Below are positions 31,700 through 44,813 of a stretch of 64,000 nt of DNA, one piece after another. Positions within the stretch are counted from its first letter, which is position 1, and every line of letters starts with the position of its first letter. The notes under the pieces were generated by a model, which was not told the DNA's origin, searched no databases, and saw nothing but the letters and a program-made list of their open reading frames with translations. This stretch comes from Linum tenue (taxonomy: Eukaryota; Streptophyta; Magnoliopsida; Malpighiales; Linaceae). Both the position numbers and the translations under genes were made by a program. The stretch covers positions 47,017,134 through 47,081,133 of the forward strand of contig CAMGYJ010000010.1 in assembly GCA_946122785.1 (NCBI GenBank). Direction: 5' to 3'.

Positions 31700-34600
31700 T
31701 GCAGTTTTTCTATAGGGTGGTAGATTGAAAGTAGAGGGCTTGGGGGTTTTCGTCGTTGTCTTCCATAACCATATGAGCTGGTTGTTTGTGCTTGTTCTGC
31801 GCAATTGGATAATTTTGGAATGCTAGAAATGAATCAGAATGCTCTGCAATTTCAGGGTGGTATATTGAATTAAAGGGTTTTGGGGGGCTTTCGCCATTAC
31901 GAATTGGAAATGTGCCGCGGTTGATTGTGTATGTTGTGCAATTGGAATGCTGGAATGAATCAGAATGCCCTGCATTTCCCCTAATTTCGATTTGTCTGTT
32001 CGCTGTGGTCGAATCAGTGAAGCATATAGCTTTACAGGATACTGATGGCATTGCAAGGTCCCAGAAAGACCAGAACTTGCTCTGCAAGAGCTCCAGCTAG
32101 CTGTTTCAAAACAGTACAGAAGTTCTGTTTAAAAAAAAAAAACTGACCTTCCAGTTCCAATTAAGCCAATCAAATGCAATGCTTCTCCAACCCTAAACCT
32201 CAGCCGGAATCGATGATGATCTTGCTGAGAAGGTTGCTCTAAAGCTCTCTTCAATGTTTACGGTAGCAGAGGGGATTGATGATCCACCAACGCAATGATG
32301 GGAGAATGGATGGTTGGGGGGAAGAGCAGAAGGGCCTTCACCAGGTAATTCGAACGAATCGCTCTACGACTAGGCGAACTTCCCTCAAGTCTCGAATGAA
32401 AGAAAGCCCTCGGTTGAGTTGTGCTTAACATTTGATTAGCAAAAAGCACTGGCAGCTGCCTCCTCCATGGCTCCATCCACACTATTAAACAGAAGATCCT
32501 AATGTGTTCATTAACTCCATTTTCAGTGCCCATGGAGGAGAAATACAGGACTACTGAGTACTGACACAGTGACACTACATAGCGGATTTGCTTCTCCATT
32601 TTGGGCTCACTTACGTTAAGCCCAAATGAGATACACAATAGCAGCACCGAAGACTTGGCCCTATTGAAGCCCACAATGATTGAATGGGCATGTATCAACT
32701 TTGAGCCAGTCTCCTAAGAGCCAATTATTTGTTTGCTAATTGGCATCCATGTGAAGAAGAAGAAGAAGAAGAATTTTGGTTATATAATAATACAACAGCA
32801 AAAGAACAAGAGGGGTGGTGGGATGGGAGTGAGGGAAGGAGGAGATTTAGTGGCCCCAACAATAAGAGATCAAAGCCCACCTTTTTGCCTTGGAATGTGA
32901 AGATCTCCACCATAGTTGTTGGGAAAGATCTTTTGAAAGAGAGAAATTTTGATAAGGAAAGATACTAAGGAGATCATGTTTAACAAACTTAGATCACTTT
33001 TGCAACACAAATTAAGTGTCACATATTCAATTTTTAGGCGATCGGTTTTCTCGAGTTATTTGAGGGTCCACAAAAGACAATTTTTCAACTTCAGACTCGT
33101 TAAGTATAAATCTTTGAAATCCGTTCAAAGAATTTGATGTTCTCGGACCCGTACGAAAATCTCGAATAATCAACACCCCTCACCTTGGCCAAGATCCCAA
33201 GACTGTTTTGCATAAGGGTCTTCCTTTCGAATCTAAACTCAAAGTTGATCGTGACATAAGTAAACTTTTGGAATTGTTCGTATAATCCACGCATAAATCA
33301 TTGTTGATGTAAGCACCCCGGAGTGCATACCAATGATTTCTCCCTCCCTCTAAAAAAAAACAGGGATCAGCAAATGGAAGAGAAGAAACACAATCAAACT
33401 TTGGTACATTGCCCATTGTTATCAATAATGTCCTATTCCTACCCACTTAATTAATCTCATAATTATTAATTTTTAAAACAAATTGAACATGTAATTACTT
33501 GTTTCATAAACAATTTGTGCCCCAGAAAGCCAAATGAGCTGGACAGAATCAGATTGGGAGAGACACCTGATCCCATGATTAAGACATTATAGATACCTAC
33601 TTCCCACTAAAACCAGCAATTAAACAAAATATATATAATAGAAAAGCAGTGGGAATTCATTAATTAATTTAATCAGCCTGAGATCCGTCCCTAACAACAA
33701 GAGATCATCACCCGCACAGACATATATTTTGTGCAGGTTACTAATCGTACGTGGCTCCTTTGGCCACCAATAATAATCAAATCCCCAATTCATTTGGTTA
33801 ATTAATCAATCATTTCTTAATCATTTTTAATATTAAGGTCCACTTCTTCTTGTATAAACTCTGAAGGAAATCCCCACCCTGGCCACTGCATTTCTGTGCA
33901 GTTTTAGAGTGAGAGAAACAGAGATAGTAGAGAGAGAGAGAGGAACCATTTTTGTTGGCTTAAGGAAGCTCCAAGAACAACGCCTACACGAAGCAATGAT
34001 GATCCTGCAGGTTACCCTTTGAGGTTAGTATACAATTGAAATATCTTCATCCATACCTAGTCCTTTCGTTCGATTTTCTTCGTGTTGGTCTTTTGGTAGG
34101 TGATGTCGATTTTTCTTAAATGCGAAATTCAAAGTAAGATTGTATGGTTTTTAACTCCTCTGCTTTGTTAGTAATATGTATAAATGAAACACTACATGCG
34201 CATCGAGGTCAACATGTACTAGTGACACGGCTTCTTAAATCTTAACCACTACACCACAAATGCTAATCGAATTAAACTCTTATAAAATTGAAAATGAAAA
34301 AAAAACCATTGGTCTATATATGCATATACGTTAAGTAAACCACATACACATGCAAAATTTACGCCACGATTTGCCTCGAGGTTGAAGATCAGGAGGTGAA
34401 TTACAACTACGTACACGAAGGTAGGATGAATACATTAATTACAAGTAACAACTCATATGCAAAAAATGTTACATCAACACACAATTCAGAATGTGCGTCT
34501 TCAGTTGCTGCCGACAGAGAGTCGTGTTGTACAATACTGCACTAGAAAAAGCAAGTAAGCAACGTTCCTGACTCGGTTTGAGCATAGTTGAGGGTTCGGT

Positions 34601-36990
34601 TAGGTTTCAACCGGATATGATTAGGTTTTAGTTTCGGTTCGGTTGGCCTAAGAGCTCTCTTCTGTACGTCTTTGATCTTTCCTTCTAGCTTGGCATGACG
34701 ATGAAGTTCAATTTGAACCAAAGATGGATAGTTTTGTATCTTTTCCCCTTTGATCATAAGGCCCAAATGTGAGCCGAATAAGATAGCGTCACTTGACTCA
34801 AAGAAGGAGCAAAACAAAACCAAAAAAGAAAGAAACACATTTGGGCCCTTAATGGGCTGCTGGGCCACCGCCGGCGTCAGCCATCAGCCACTCGCGTCCT
34901 CGACCGTACAGCACAGCAGTCACCGGCGGTCCGGACATCACACGAGCCCAATTTCCGTACCAAAACAAAATAGTTTTTGTTTTATTCCTCTGAAAATAAT
35001 AACTATTATTATTATTCATCAGATTATGCATGAGAACCAAAAAAAAATATATATATGACACAGAGATTTTAATTTTGGGTACTGCAGATCCCAAATCTTC
35101 TTCCTGCCACCCCTCCGATTTCCATTTTCAGCCAAAAAAACAAGAGTAAAAAATAATGAATTTTATTTAAGATACTCAAGTTTTTCTTTGTTTTTTCCCC
35201 CCATTTTGTCATTTTTCGGCTATACAGGGTAAAATCCAGAGAATCTTCCATGATTTCTCTGCCCACTATGGATTTCGTTCTGGGTTGGTAGCTTGTGGAT
35301 GAAATCTTCTACTAACAATATAACATTACCTTCACCAATCCATTATATAAACTCAACCTATATGTATGTCTAAGAAGTTGAAGTAGTGAGAGAGTTAGTA
35401 GTGGTTCAGATGCTTGTCGTTTTATTGATTGGTCCGAGCAGCAGAATCATCAACCGACTGTAATAGGTTTTTATGTTGCTGGATAGTTCGCAATGAACAA
35501 GCCCACTAAATGTATTATAGTGTGCTCGTGCTTATGTCAGCTTAGCTTTAAACATAAGACGCATCATGTTACATGAAGTTAGCAATTGAATATTTCTTCG
35601 ACGAAATTGATTTTTTTGGTGGAAATGCAATCAACGTCTATTTCGTCGCTCTATATAGTTACGTCGAGTATTGATAAAAGCTAACATCTCTCTAACCTTT
35701 TCGTTCATACAAAACAAAATTTGTAAGCTATAAATAAAAATCGATTACCTATTTATTTAGTACAACAATCCATCATGTAATGTTTTGTAATGCAATTGGG
35801 TTTGCACAAGTGGACACCGTGGGAGCATAGCCATATATAGTACAAAATTTATTGGGAAAATGTCATTAAAATCCATAGATTTGAAATCTACCCTACCCTA
35901 CAACTTCATATCCCCTTTACCAAAGCTTCGGATCTCTGTAGATACGTCCTTTCAAGATTTCATGCAATGGATTTGGATGTTTACATTACTTAGCCTAGAT
36001 ATGAGCCCTAAGCCCTTAAACCGACCCTTTTGCACATCGATTTTACAATGCCAAATTGCCTATAAAATGGACAGAAATGAGGAAAGAAGGGAAGTAAAGA
36101 GAAGAGGAAGAGAAAGATGCACATGGTGGATGCATGGTAATTGGGTACATGCAATATAAAAAAAACGGGAAGAAAGTGGGAGCTAAAACCCTAATGACAT
36201 CCTTTCTATGGCTTATGAAAGTCTTGTAAGATGGAAAAGGGTGCAAGATATGGAGTTCGAGTTCTCCTAAATTCTTTTATCTAACTCTTTGTTAGAAGTT
36301 CGGAGACATGATAATGAATTTGACCAAAAAATGTACGTGTAATTTCGATGTAGAGGGAGAGAAAGAGAGTTGAAATTTCAAATTTAATTTCAGGAGACGT
36401 GAGATCAAGCTAGAGATGTTTTTGCTACTAAATCTAGGAACTCTTTAGTCTTTGGTGTAATGTGATACTTTGTGTATTTATTTGACATCGTTAATTAACA
36501 GACATGGGACGTGACTGCTAATATTGTTGTGGCCAACTGAAACTTGCAAGTACCTCCGTTATTATTATTTTTCTTCCCTCAATCTTGTTATTGATTTATA
36601 TTGTAGATATAACAATTTGTATTTTTCACTTACAAGAAAGGGAAAGAAAAACACACAATTCAAAAAAATATGATTTTACCATCTAACCAATTCCTATAAT
36701 TCAAAAACATACTCTCATTGTGTCATTCCTTTCCCTTGAGAGATCTTTCACCTCCCAAATCCAACAGAAACCAAACAAACAAAAGAAAGAAATAGAAAAA
36801 GACAAACAAACAACAAAAACCCTTTCCTCCAGAACCCAAGAACTGTTCTGGTAGCCTCATTTGCAGGAAACTAGCCATAGCCAGCCAGCCAGCCAGCCAT
36901 CCTCACTCTAATCTATATCAGCATTGCACTAAAGAAGGTCCCTTTTCTTTCTGCAACCATTTCTGCCAAAAAAACGAAGGCAAGAAAGAA
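31700..36990. other. long intergenic region without a recognised protein gene
   Basis: The short frames here are not protein-like. AT-rich runs and GAA repeats (32757-32772) occur. TATAAA at 33853-33858 is followed by a GA-rich stretch ending in AGAGAGAGAGAG (about 33930), which resembles a plant promoter and leader, but no reading frame follows. Positions 34194-34260 contain, on the minus strand, an A-box-like TGGTGTAGTGGTTAAG without a clear B box. The CAGCCAGCCAGCC run near 36880 is a microsatellite. Confidence 0.4.
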
Positions 36991-38069
36991 AACATACCCA
37001 CACAATCCCCCAAGCTCAAAAGTGAGTAGTAAGTAGCAACAGCAGCAGCAGCAGTTTTACTAAAAGGAAATCGCTTTCCTTGCCAATGGGAAATTGTCTG
37101 CCTGCTGGTCTGGGCTGCTTTGTTGTTTCTCTGTCTCCCTCCATTAACACCATTACTGTTCCATAGACAAAGAACCACCACCACCACCAGCTATCACATT
37201 GTAGCTGTCTGAGTAATTGGTTTGCTGCCTGCTGCTGCTGAGCCTATCCCTTGCTCTCTTTTTGCCAAAATTGAATGTATGTGTTGTTGCTCTGTTTTGT
37301 TAGTTTGCCGCCATTAATGCCCTTTTTAGAAGCTCGACTTTATTGCTCCACTGAATTCACATCCCACATTTCTAAAGGGTTAGTTACCCATTTCACTTCC
37401 TTCCAATTTTGAGTTTCTGATTAATCAAAATGAGATTCAATCAGGGAAACTATCATTTCATATCCCCGTTTCCCCCTTTGATTCTGCATTGAAATTCTTT
37501 TAGGAAAAAATTGGGATTTCTTTCCCCCTTTTCTCTGCTCTGCCATTATCCCCACAAAACAGAGTGAAAAAGGAACAGACTTTCTTCTTCCTTCTCCATT
37601 TTATTTTCATGGGTTCTCTTCCCTTTTCCCTTGTCCAGATCTCGAGACCCTTTTGCCTCCTGATCTCTCATCTACCGTTCTGTGATATTGACATTTGTTC
37701 AATAGTCATTTAATTCGCCGGGGGCACATTCCCAAACCTTTTTCAACTCAACCCCCAATCGCCTGTTCACTGCACCTTCTTCTCCTCTTTGTTCGTTCTT
37801 CTCTCGCTTCATTTCCTCCGCCATTATCTCCTTCTCTCTCTGTTTCGTTTTACAATATACAGAGCACTTAGAGCAAAGCTGAAGCGTAAAAACCCAACCT
37901 TTTTGTTTGTTTATATTATCATCTCAGCTGCCCGTGTGGGGAAGAAGAAGAAGAAAAATGTTGACTTCCCCTCCAATTTTGATGAGGTGTTAGCTTAGCT
38001 CATTAAGCCCAGCAATTACGGGGAGGTCGGTGCCACAAAATCGGACGAGCTTTCGATTAGTTGCTTTGC

Positions 38070-38538
38070 ATGGAAACCAAGGTACTAGGAGGAGTCTCTA
38101 CTTTGGTCTCCTTCTCCATTTACCCTTTCCCCCATAATTGTTCTCTCTTCTTGTCATTTAGCCGAGTTTAGTGGCTTCCTGCTTCCCTTCCCCTTCCCAA
38201 TTTCTTTATTATTCCCAATTCCCGCCCACATTTTGAAGCTCCTGATTTGATCTCCTGGCATAATCCCATTGGTTGTTTGATTCTGAATATATGGTTCCTA
38301 GTACTTGCCCATGTTTGTTGAGTTTTTTAATGCTTCCCACAGTTGGAAGTTTCCATTTTTATAATGTGGTAATGGGAGGAGAACTCGGGCCGTGAACTCT
38401 GGGAATTTTATAGGGATTGGTGTTTGCTGTTATAAGGAGAGTTTGCTAATTGTTAAGCTTTTTTCCTTCTCTAATTTGGTTTTTGACATTGAGGGAGGCC
38501 ATTTTATTGTTTGTTTTCAGGTTGTGGAGAAGTGCTAA
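38070..38538 (+). promoter_or_regulatory. possible spliced uORF in the WD40 gene leader
   Basis: ATG at 38070 is followed by three codons, then GT at 38082-38083. The matching acceptor TTTTCAG ends at 38520. Across this predicted leader intron the frame reads METKVVEKC and stops at TAA 38536-38538, 26 nt before the main ATG at 38565. Such a uORF could lower translation. The intron is inferred from splice signals only. Confidence 0.4.
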
Positions 38539-38564
38539 TCTCTCAGGAAGTAGGAAGTGATCAA

Positions 38565-41285
38565 ATGTCGTTAGGAGAGGGATTTGGGTTTGAGATTTGG
38601 ATGAGTGAGCCTCAGAGTGTTGAGAAAAGGCGCCAAAATTTCATGTCCCAAATGGGTCTTTCAAATGATGTGAGTAGCTCTTCAATGAGAAGCAATGGCG
38701 GTGAGGAAGAAATTGTTGGGTTGGAGTTGTTGGAGAGGGTTTATGAGAGCAGTAATGCTGAATGTTCGTCGAGTTCTTGCACTGATGGAGATGGGATAAG
38801 TGGTTTGGTTTGTTTTGGGAGGGAGAGTTGTTCTGAAGCTAATTCCATGGCTGATGATGATTTGGAAGAAGAGGAGGAGTTTGTGGGAAGGAAACCAGGT
38901 AGTGGGAGCGAGAGCTCGGAAGGTGAGGTTTCGACATCTCAGAAAGGGAATGTCGAGAAGATGAAGAGACGGTGGAGCTGGAAGCAGTTTGTGAACAACA
39001 AGATGAGGGATGATCAAGAGGTTATTAGTAGTGACTTGGTTTCCAAGGCAAGCAGCAGATTGGCCAAAGTGAAGTGCAACAAGAAGAAGTACATGGAGCT
39101 CAGTGGGTTGTTTGTAGAGCAAGAAATCCAAGCTCACAAGGGATTCATTTGGACAATGAAGTTCAGCCCTGATGGCAAGTACTTGGCAACTGGCGGTGAA
39201 GATGGCATCATTCGAATTTGGCAAGTTGGAACAACTCCTGCTGATTCCAAGCTTCCCGGGGTTGGTTTGAAGAAGGGTGGCGGCCAGCTTCATCATCAAC
39301 CTTCCATTGTGATTCCTGAGATGGTTTTCAGGATTGAAGAGTCACCGGTGCACGAGTTTCGTGGCCATTCGAGTGATGTTCTTGACTTGGCATGGTCAAG
39401 CTCGAATGTAAGACAATTGAAAACTTAAAAGCTTTCAAATTTTCATTTACCGAAGTAGGAAATTCACCTTGGTTGACTGAATCTTGACATGTTTTCCTTT
39501 TCTGGTTTGTTTTGCAGTTGTTGCTGTCCTCTTCAAAGGACAATACTGTTAGATTGTGGCAAGTTGGCTGCAACGACTGCCTCAATGTTTTCCACCACCG
39601 TAACTATGGTGAGTTCATGAGGAACATAAGACTAATTAGCATTAGCTTTAACTATACCATACAATTCATTTACCATATTTGGTATGATTTTGAAAACAGT
39701 GACATGTATCCAATTCAATCCTGTGAATGAGAACTACTTCATCAGCGGATCAATCGATGGGAAAGTTCGAATATGGGGGGTGCACGAGGCACGAGTCATC
39801 GAGTGGGCTGATGTTCGAGACGCCATATCTTCCATATGTTACAAACCAGATGGCAAGGGATTTGTAGTTGGCACGATTCGAGGCAGATGCCGCTTCTATG
39901 AAGTATCAGGTACATATATAACCCTTTTCTGCAATAGAGCTCCATTGTCAAGTCTGTTCTTGGGTTGATGCACTTTTTTGGTCCCTGGAATTCGAAACGA
40001 TTACAAAGAAGTCCTTCGTTATATTCCATTAAAAGTTGGTTCCTTTCTTGTTGGAGATTATCTCTCTAACTGAGTTTCAACAAATGCAGCCAATGATCTG
40101 CAACTAGAGGCAGAGATTCGTATACAAGGAAGAAAGAGAACATCCGGCAATAGAATCACAGGCATTCAGGTCTGTTCAAACTTAAACTCCAAGCTCTCTT
40201 CAGTGCTGCAGAAAGCCATAAACATCACAAATCTAAACCAGATTTATCTTTCCATATTCTGCAGTTTTCCCAGGACAAAGCTCCAAAAGTTATGATCACT
40301 TCTGAAGATTCCAAAGTCAGAATTTTCGATGGCTTTGACCTCATCCACAAGTTTAAAGGTAAAAAAACTCACTTAAACCTTCCCTCTCAGTAACTATATA
40401 TTAAACTTTCCACATCCAATGCATACATCCAACTGAAACTTTCTACAGCTGTATTTATTGGAGAACACATACCGATGAGTCATATAGTTCTGAATCTGAT
40501 GCATGAACCCTAACCAATATTTACTAATTTAGCAGTCTGCATGCAAAGACACAATCTTTTTCCCAATGGGATTGATAATCTAATCTCACCATACAGTTAA
40601 ACTAACTATGCACCTTGAATCTCGTTCCAATGTACTCAGATTAGCTGATGTGGCATCTGGGTGGTCACTGATCAGTCATTAGACTAAAATACTGATTAAT
40701 CTATGTTATCTAATGACAGGGCTCCCAAGATCAGGGAACCAGATGTCGGCTTCCTTCACATCAACAGGGAAACACATAATCTCGGTTGGAGATGACTGTC
40801 AAGTCTATGTCTGGAACTACAACGACCAAGGCAGCTTCTATGGCGGTGGTGGTAGCCCTGTCCACTCCAAACACATCAAATCCGAACAGTCCTTCGAGCA
40901 TTTCTCCTCGCAAGGTGTCTCTGTTGCGGTGCCTTGGCCCGGAAGCAACAAGAGCAGTGGTGGTGAAGTTGGTGATAGTGGGAGTCAAGGAAGGTTCCTT
41001 GGCCAGAAAGGCACCGGCCATGGTGGTGGTAGGAGGGCTTCCAAAGACATGGATAGGTTTTCGCTTGCAAATTGGCGCAACTTCATGGAGGGTGGACGTC
41101 GGGGGAACTCGTCGTCTGCTGCCACGTGGCCCGAGGAGAGGCTTCCCGGTTGGGACGATGGTGCGGTGGATCGGAAACCGAAGTGGTTCGATGCGCCGGC
41201 GACTTGGGGGATGGTGATTGTGACCGGAAGTTGGGATGGAAAGATTTCCACTTTCAATAACTATGGCTTGCCGATGATCCTGTGA
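38565..41285 (+). CDS. WD40 repeat protein, WDR44-like (6 coding exons)
   Basis: Coding exons: 38565-39407, 39518-39608, 39700-39909, 40090-40169, 40265-40358 and 40720-41285, giving 627 residues. Residues 1-180 are low-complexity and acidic ([10 protein letters not shown]), with a basic stretch ([11 protein letters not shown]). WD repeats start near 188 ([20 protein letters not shown]), then [82 protein letters not shown] and a repeat ending VYVWNY. A long insertion separates the last part, [18 protein letters not shown]. The layout fits the plant WDR44-like family, a scaffold with no known enzymatic activity; partners are unknown. Upstream codons are open to 38511, but they lie at and across the acceptor, so ATG 38565 was chosen. 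Confidence 0.9.
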
Positions 41286-41378
41286 GACAATGCTATGACT
41301 TGAGTTGGAAGCAAGGGAGAAAAACAACTTGTAGATGTTGAAGATAGAAGAGTGTAAAGATTTAGCTCTAGATGAAAA

Positions 41379-41553
41379 TTAGGCTTAGTGTTCATTTTTC
41401 CTTAGAGAAAATCGTGGTTGATGTGAATAATTTAACTTAGTCGAAGCACGATTAAAGAAAGTGCATTAGGTTTAGTGTTCCTTTTTCTTTAGAGAAAATC
41501 GTGGTTGATGTGAATAATTTAACTTAGTCGAAACACGATTAAAAGAAAGTGCA
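41379..41553. repeat. 87/88-bp tandem duplication downstream of WD40 gene
   Basis: Units 41379-41465 and 41466-41553 are nearly identical (AGAGAAAATCGTGGTTGATG, then AATTTAACTTAGTCGAA). They differ at four or five bases and one A. They start about 94 bp after the stop codon, probably within the 3' UTR or just after it. Confidence 0.9.
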
Positions 41554-42940
41554 AAGGAAAATATATACTAATTCTATCGTTTGAAAGTTGTGCGTTGCTC
41601 ATTCAAAAGATATAGTACGATGAAAATATGAAACGATTTCTTCAATGGCCTTTCTTTCTATTGCGATTATAAGTTTATCATAAAAATATTTTATTTGATC
41701 GCACCGGACCAAATTGATGTATGGATTAGAACATACCAAACAGAATACAATACGATTCAGTCCTTCGTCTAATGAATTTTATAAATAATAAAAATAAATT
41801 GATCAAAATGACATTTGAAACAGACCAAACCACACCAAATTGAAGCAAATAAAAAACTGATATGATTCTAAGATATCTTTCACTATTAAACCATAATTTT
41901 CAATAGTAGTTTTCCTTTTACCCAATTTTGTTTTTAATTTCCAGAATTAGCTCACTTTCTTCTCGTTGTAATCACATCAATGGTGTTGTGCTTTCAGTGA
42001 ATTCCGACTATGTCTCATGGAAGACTTTAATCTCTCCGATCGGTTAGAGATTTTTAGCACCATGGTGGTGCCTTTGTAGTTTGGTCTCTTTGCAGGTAAA
42101 TTTTAGTGTTGTGAAAGTATGGTCGTGCACCTCCTCGTTTTGTGACGGATAGCAAGTCTTGAGTTCATTTGTTAAATGATTTATTTAATCATGTCAAAGA
42201 ATCTTCAAGGATATGCAACTGGCTCGGTCGGCTTCTTAGGTGATGGAATTATTTCATTTTATTTTATTTCAGCAAATACTATTACGATATTACTAACACA
42301 ACTATTTGCTCTTAGTGAGAGTGTGTGATGGTATCTTACTCATAAATGTATTAATTGTTACATATTGCTGGGTTTCTCAACTGGGCAACATGGATCGTGC
42401 ATCGAGGAAGCCTTCCCAGTGCAGGAGCCACTTACAAGGAAGTTTTCTCTCTCTCTTCCTGCCTTTCGTGTCTTTTCGCTCCTTGGAGCTTTTTCAGAGC
42501 TGCCCATCTTGTAGCATTACAAGCTTTTTTATCGGGAATCCGATTGCATAAGAATTACCGTTCTTTATCATTATATGTTTCTTATATTGTTGTCCGGACA
42601 TGCCCTAGGACTTAAAGCACGCAATTTTCATGACTTCGAACCCGACGGTTTCACACCACTATACACCAGTACCCTGAAGAGTGAAGAGCAGCAAATTCAT
42701 CCCTGCTTTGGTTATTGGGTCGATCAGCTTAGGTTTTGAGGTCCGAGTAACGCAATCCACAATCAGGTAGGCCCACTGAAAAGCCCGTTACGAGCCCAAA
42801 GTCACAAGACTATGCATATTTGGGCCGTCAATGAATAAAAAAAATTAAATAAAAAAGATAATTCCTTCTTTTCTCCTTCGGTCATCATCTGTCACTGGAT
42901 CCATCGGTTTACTTCTCCTCCAGCTTCCCCCAAAACCCTC
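41554..42940. other. intergenic, no gene recognised
   Basis: AT-rich to about 42300. The 42355-42610 segment is more balanced but has no recognisable protein. The stretch before 42947 is C/T-rich and is the likely leader of the DUF538 gene. Confidence 0.4.
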
Positions 42941-42946
42941 AAATCA

Positions 42947-43468
42947 ATGGCGTCTTCCTACACGATTTGGGCACTAATCCTCGCCAGTCTCTTCTCCGTC
43001 AACACCGCCTCCACTCTCCCCGGCGACGATACGGGAGGCGGCAACAGCAGCAGCCTCTCCGCCTACCAGGTCCTGCAGCAGTACGACTTCCCAGTCGGGA
43101 TCCTGCCCAAGGGAGTCACCGGATACAAGATCGACCGCGAAACCGGGAAGTTCGAGCTCTACCTGCCGGCGACCTGCAAGTTCAAGATCGATTCGTACGA
43201 GCTGGAGTACGGGACGACGGTCAGCGGCGTGGTGACCACGGGGAAGATCAGCAATCTGGAAGGCGTGAAGGTGCACATCTTGTTCATCTGGCTCAACATC
43301 GTCGAGGTCGTTCACTCCGGCGACCAGATGCAGTTCTCTGTTGGAATCGCCTCCGCTGGGTTCCCCCTCGATGGGTTTTACGAGAGCCCCCAGTGCGGAT
43401 GTGGGTTCGATTGCGACGGGTTGGAGGAGGAGGATCTGTTGGTGGGCTCTGCTGTTTCCTCGATCTGA
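42947..43468 (+). CDS. DUF538 family secreted protein
   Basis: An intronless gene of 173 residues. Residues 1-21 form a signal peptide (MASSYTIWALILASLFSVNT). The DUF538 domain follows: YQVLQQYDFPVGILPKGVTG, then YKIDRETGKFELYLPATCKF and EYGTTVSGVVTTGKIS, with the later LEGVKVHILFIWLNIVEV. The C-terminus has a Cys-rich CGCGFDCDG. Plant DUF538 proteins are small and often stress-related, with a lipid-binding-like fold proposed. Biochemical function is not established. It is GC-rich compared with the flanks, and an overlapping open frame at 42967-43476 is a shadow of it. Confidence 0.92.
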   Translation: MASSYTIWALILASLFSVNTASTLPGDDTGGGNSSSLSAYQVLQQYDFPVGILPKGVTGYKIDRETGKFELYLPATCKFKIDSYELEYGTTVSGVVTTGKISNLEGVKVHILFIWLNIVEVVHSGDQMQFSVGIASAGFPLDGFYESPQCGCGFDCDGLEEEDLLVGSAVSSI

Positions 43469-43479
43469 TTCTGTAACGA

Positions 43480-44700
43480 GGTGAGTCAGTAGTATTAATT
43501 AGATATATGAATGACGATTCCAATAATGAGGTGAGGAGAGGTAGTCGGCTAGTGGGTTCGATTTAATGATTAGATATGAATGAATGGCATTTGTAAAAGG
43601 GATCGAAAAGGGTAAATTTGGTTTCCTGTTTATCGGAACCAATGGCTGAGCTTTTTTGCTTAAGCCAGCTGAAAACTCTGTTTTTCATGAACCAGTCCTT
43701 TCCCCTGTAGTTATTAGGATCGATGGGGGAGATTAAAGCAAGAACAAGGTTATTCAGCTTCGTTTAAGCTTTTACCCAGGCATGGATTGAAGTTGCAATA
43801 CTGTTCTCTGTGATTGATTGATTGATTGAGCAGAAGGTGGATTGTGGTAGTCTTTCGCCTGGTTTTGTCAGAATTGTCTTTAGCGATCTGCTTACTGGCT
43901 TTAGTAAAAATCAGGAGGTATTCTCCTTTGTTGAGACCCACCTGATAATTTCAAGTATCTGGTGGTGTCGTCTGTTGTACTATGTACATGTACACACAAC
44001 TAGGGCGGCAAATGAGCCGAATTTCGAACGAATTTTTCTCGAGTCGAACGCCGAGCCGCTCGCGAGCAGCTCGGCTCATTTGAAGCCCTACACACAACTC
44101 CTAGCAGATCCTCCAAGTTCTTTGCTTACATTGGAGAATCTCGGAAATCAACTGGTAGCGTTTCGAGCATTACTCAGCTAGTCACAACCTCCTCATCCGA
44201 AACGTCTCGAGTTTTCTATTTTTAGTGTTGTTCGTCGTCCGTCGTGCTTGCGCGCGCTCTGTTGTGTTTTGTGGTTTGTTTTCTGGAGGTAGGCCGATGG
44301 TAGCGTGCAAGTTAGTTGACACAAAATCTACGTGTGCAAGTATACCTCCGATCCTTTTCCTCGTAGATATAATGCTAGTTGCTCGAGATGACCTGCTCGT
44401 CGTCCTGGTGCCCAATCTTCGTATCCAGTGTTTAGTTTCCGGGAGGAGACTCTGATTTCGTTGGGTCGTCCATCAGCTTTACTCGTGAACTCGGAGACTA
44501 ACAATGTGCTCCTCGGAGCTTGTTTTTCGTATTAACTCGATCAACCCTGGTCTTAAGGATTAGAGTTTAGTGTGGTTCCTCGAACTGTGGGCTGAGGCAG
44601 TGGGTTCTGCAGACTGCAATCATAATGTGGGCTGAATAAGGTTGGAGAGGATTTGGTAAGAAGGAAGCTGCTTTGCATTCTGCTTGTGTCAAGTCAACTG
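43480..44700. other. intergenic between DUF538 and CYP98A genes
   Basis: No gene. It contains the MITE at 44001-44090. The rest has no recognised feature. Confidence 0.45.
44001..44090. mobile_element. 90-bp hAT-like MITE
   Basis: Ends are TAGGGCGGCAAATGAGCCGA and the reverse complement of TCGGCTCATTTGAAGCCCTA. CACACAAC (43993-44000 and 44091-44098) is duplicated; the perfect direct repeat is 10 bp if one flanking base on each side is added (ACACACAACT). The inside consists of GAGCCGAG/CTCGAAC-type repeats and folds back on itself. The 8-bp target duplication and TAGGG ends fit hAT. Confidence 0.85.
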
Positions 44701-44720
44701 TCAACCCCACTCCACCACTC

Positions 44721-44813
44721 ACCAACCTTTTAGAAAATTAGATCAATAATTAAAATTAAAAAAAGATTAGGAGGGGGATTACTTGTCACTGTCTCACAAA
44801 ACCTCACCAACCC
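44721..44813 (+). promoter_or_regulatory. AC-type MYB sites upstream of CYP98A gene
   Basis: ACCAACC occurs at 44721-44727 and 44806-44812, and the related ACCAACT at 44953-44959. AC elements of this form are bound by lignin/phenylpropanoid MYB factors in many plant promoters. Their presence within 350 bp of a CYP98A start codon fits that regulation; binding is inferred. Confidence 0.55.

Noticed and set aside
34194..34260. A-box-like TGGTGTAGTGGTTAAG on the minus strand
   Set aside because: No acceptable B box or A-rich tail; too weak for a SINE or tRNA gene.
38682..39299. 205-codon minus-strand frame
   Set aside because: Antisense shadow of the first WD40 coding exon.
42967..43476. 169-codon plus-strand frame overlapping the DUF538 gene
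   Set aside because: Arg/Gln-rich out-of-frame reading of the same GC-rich sequence; the other frame has the signal peptide and DUF538 pattern.
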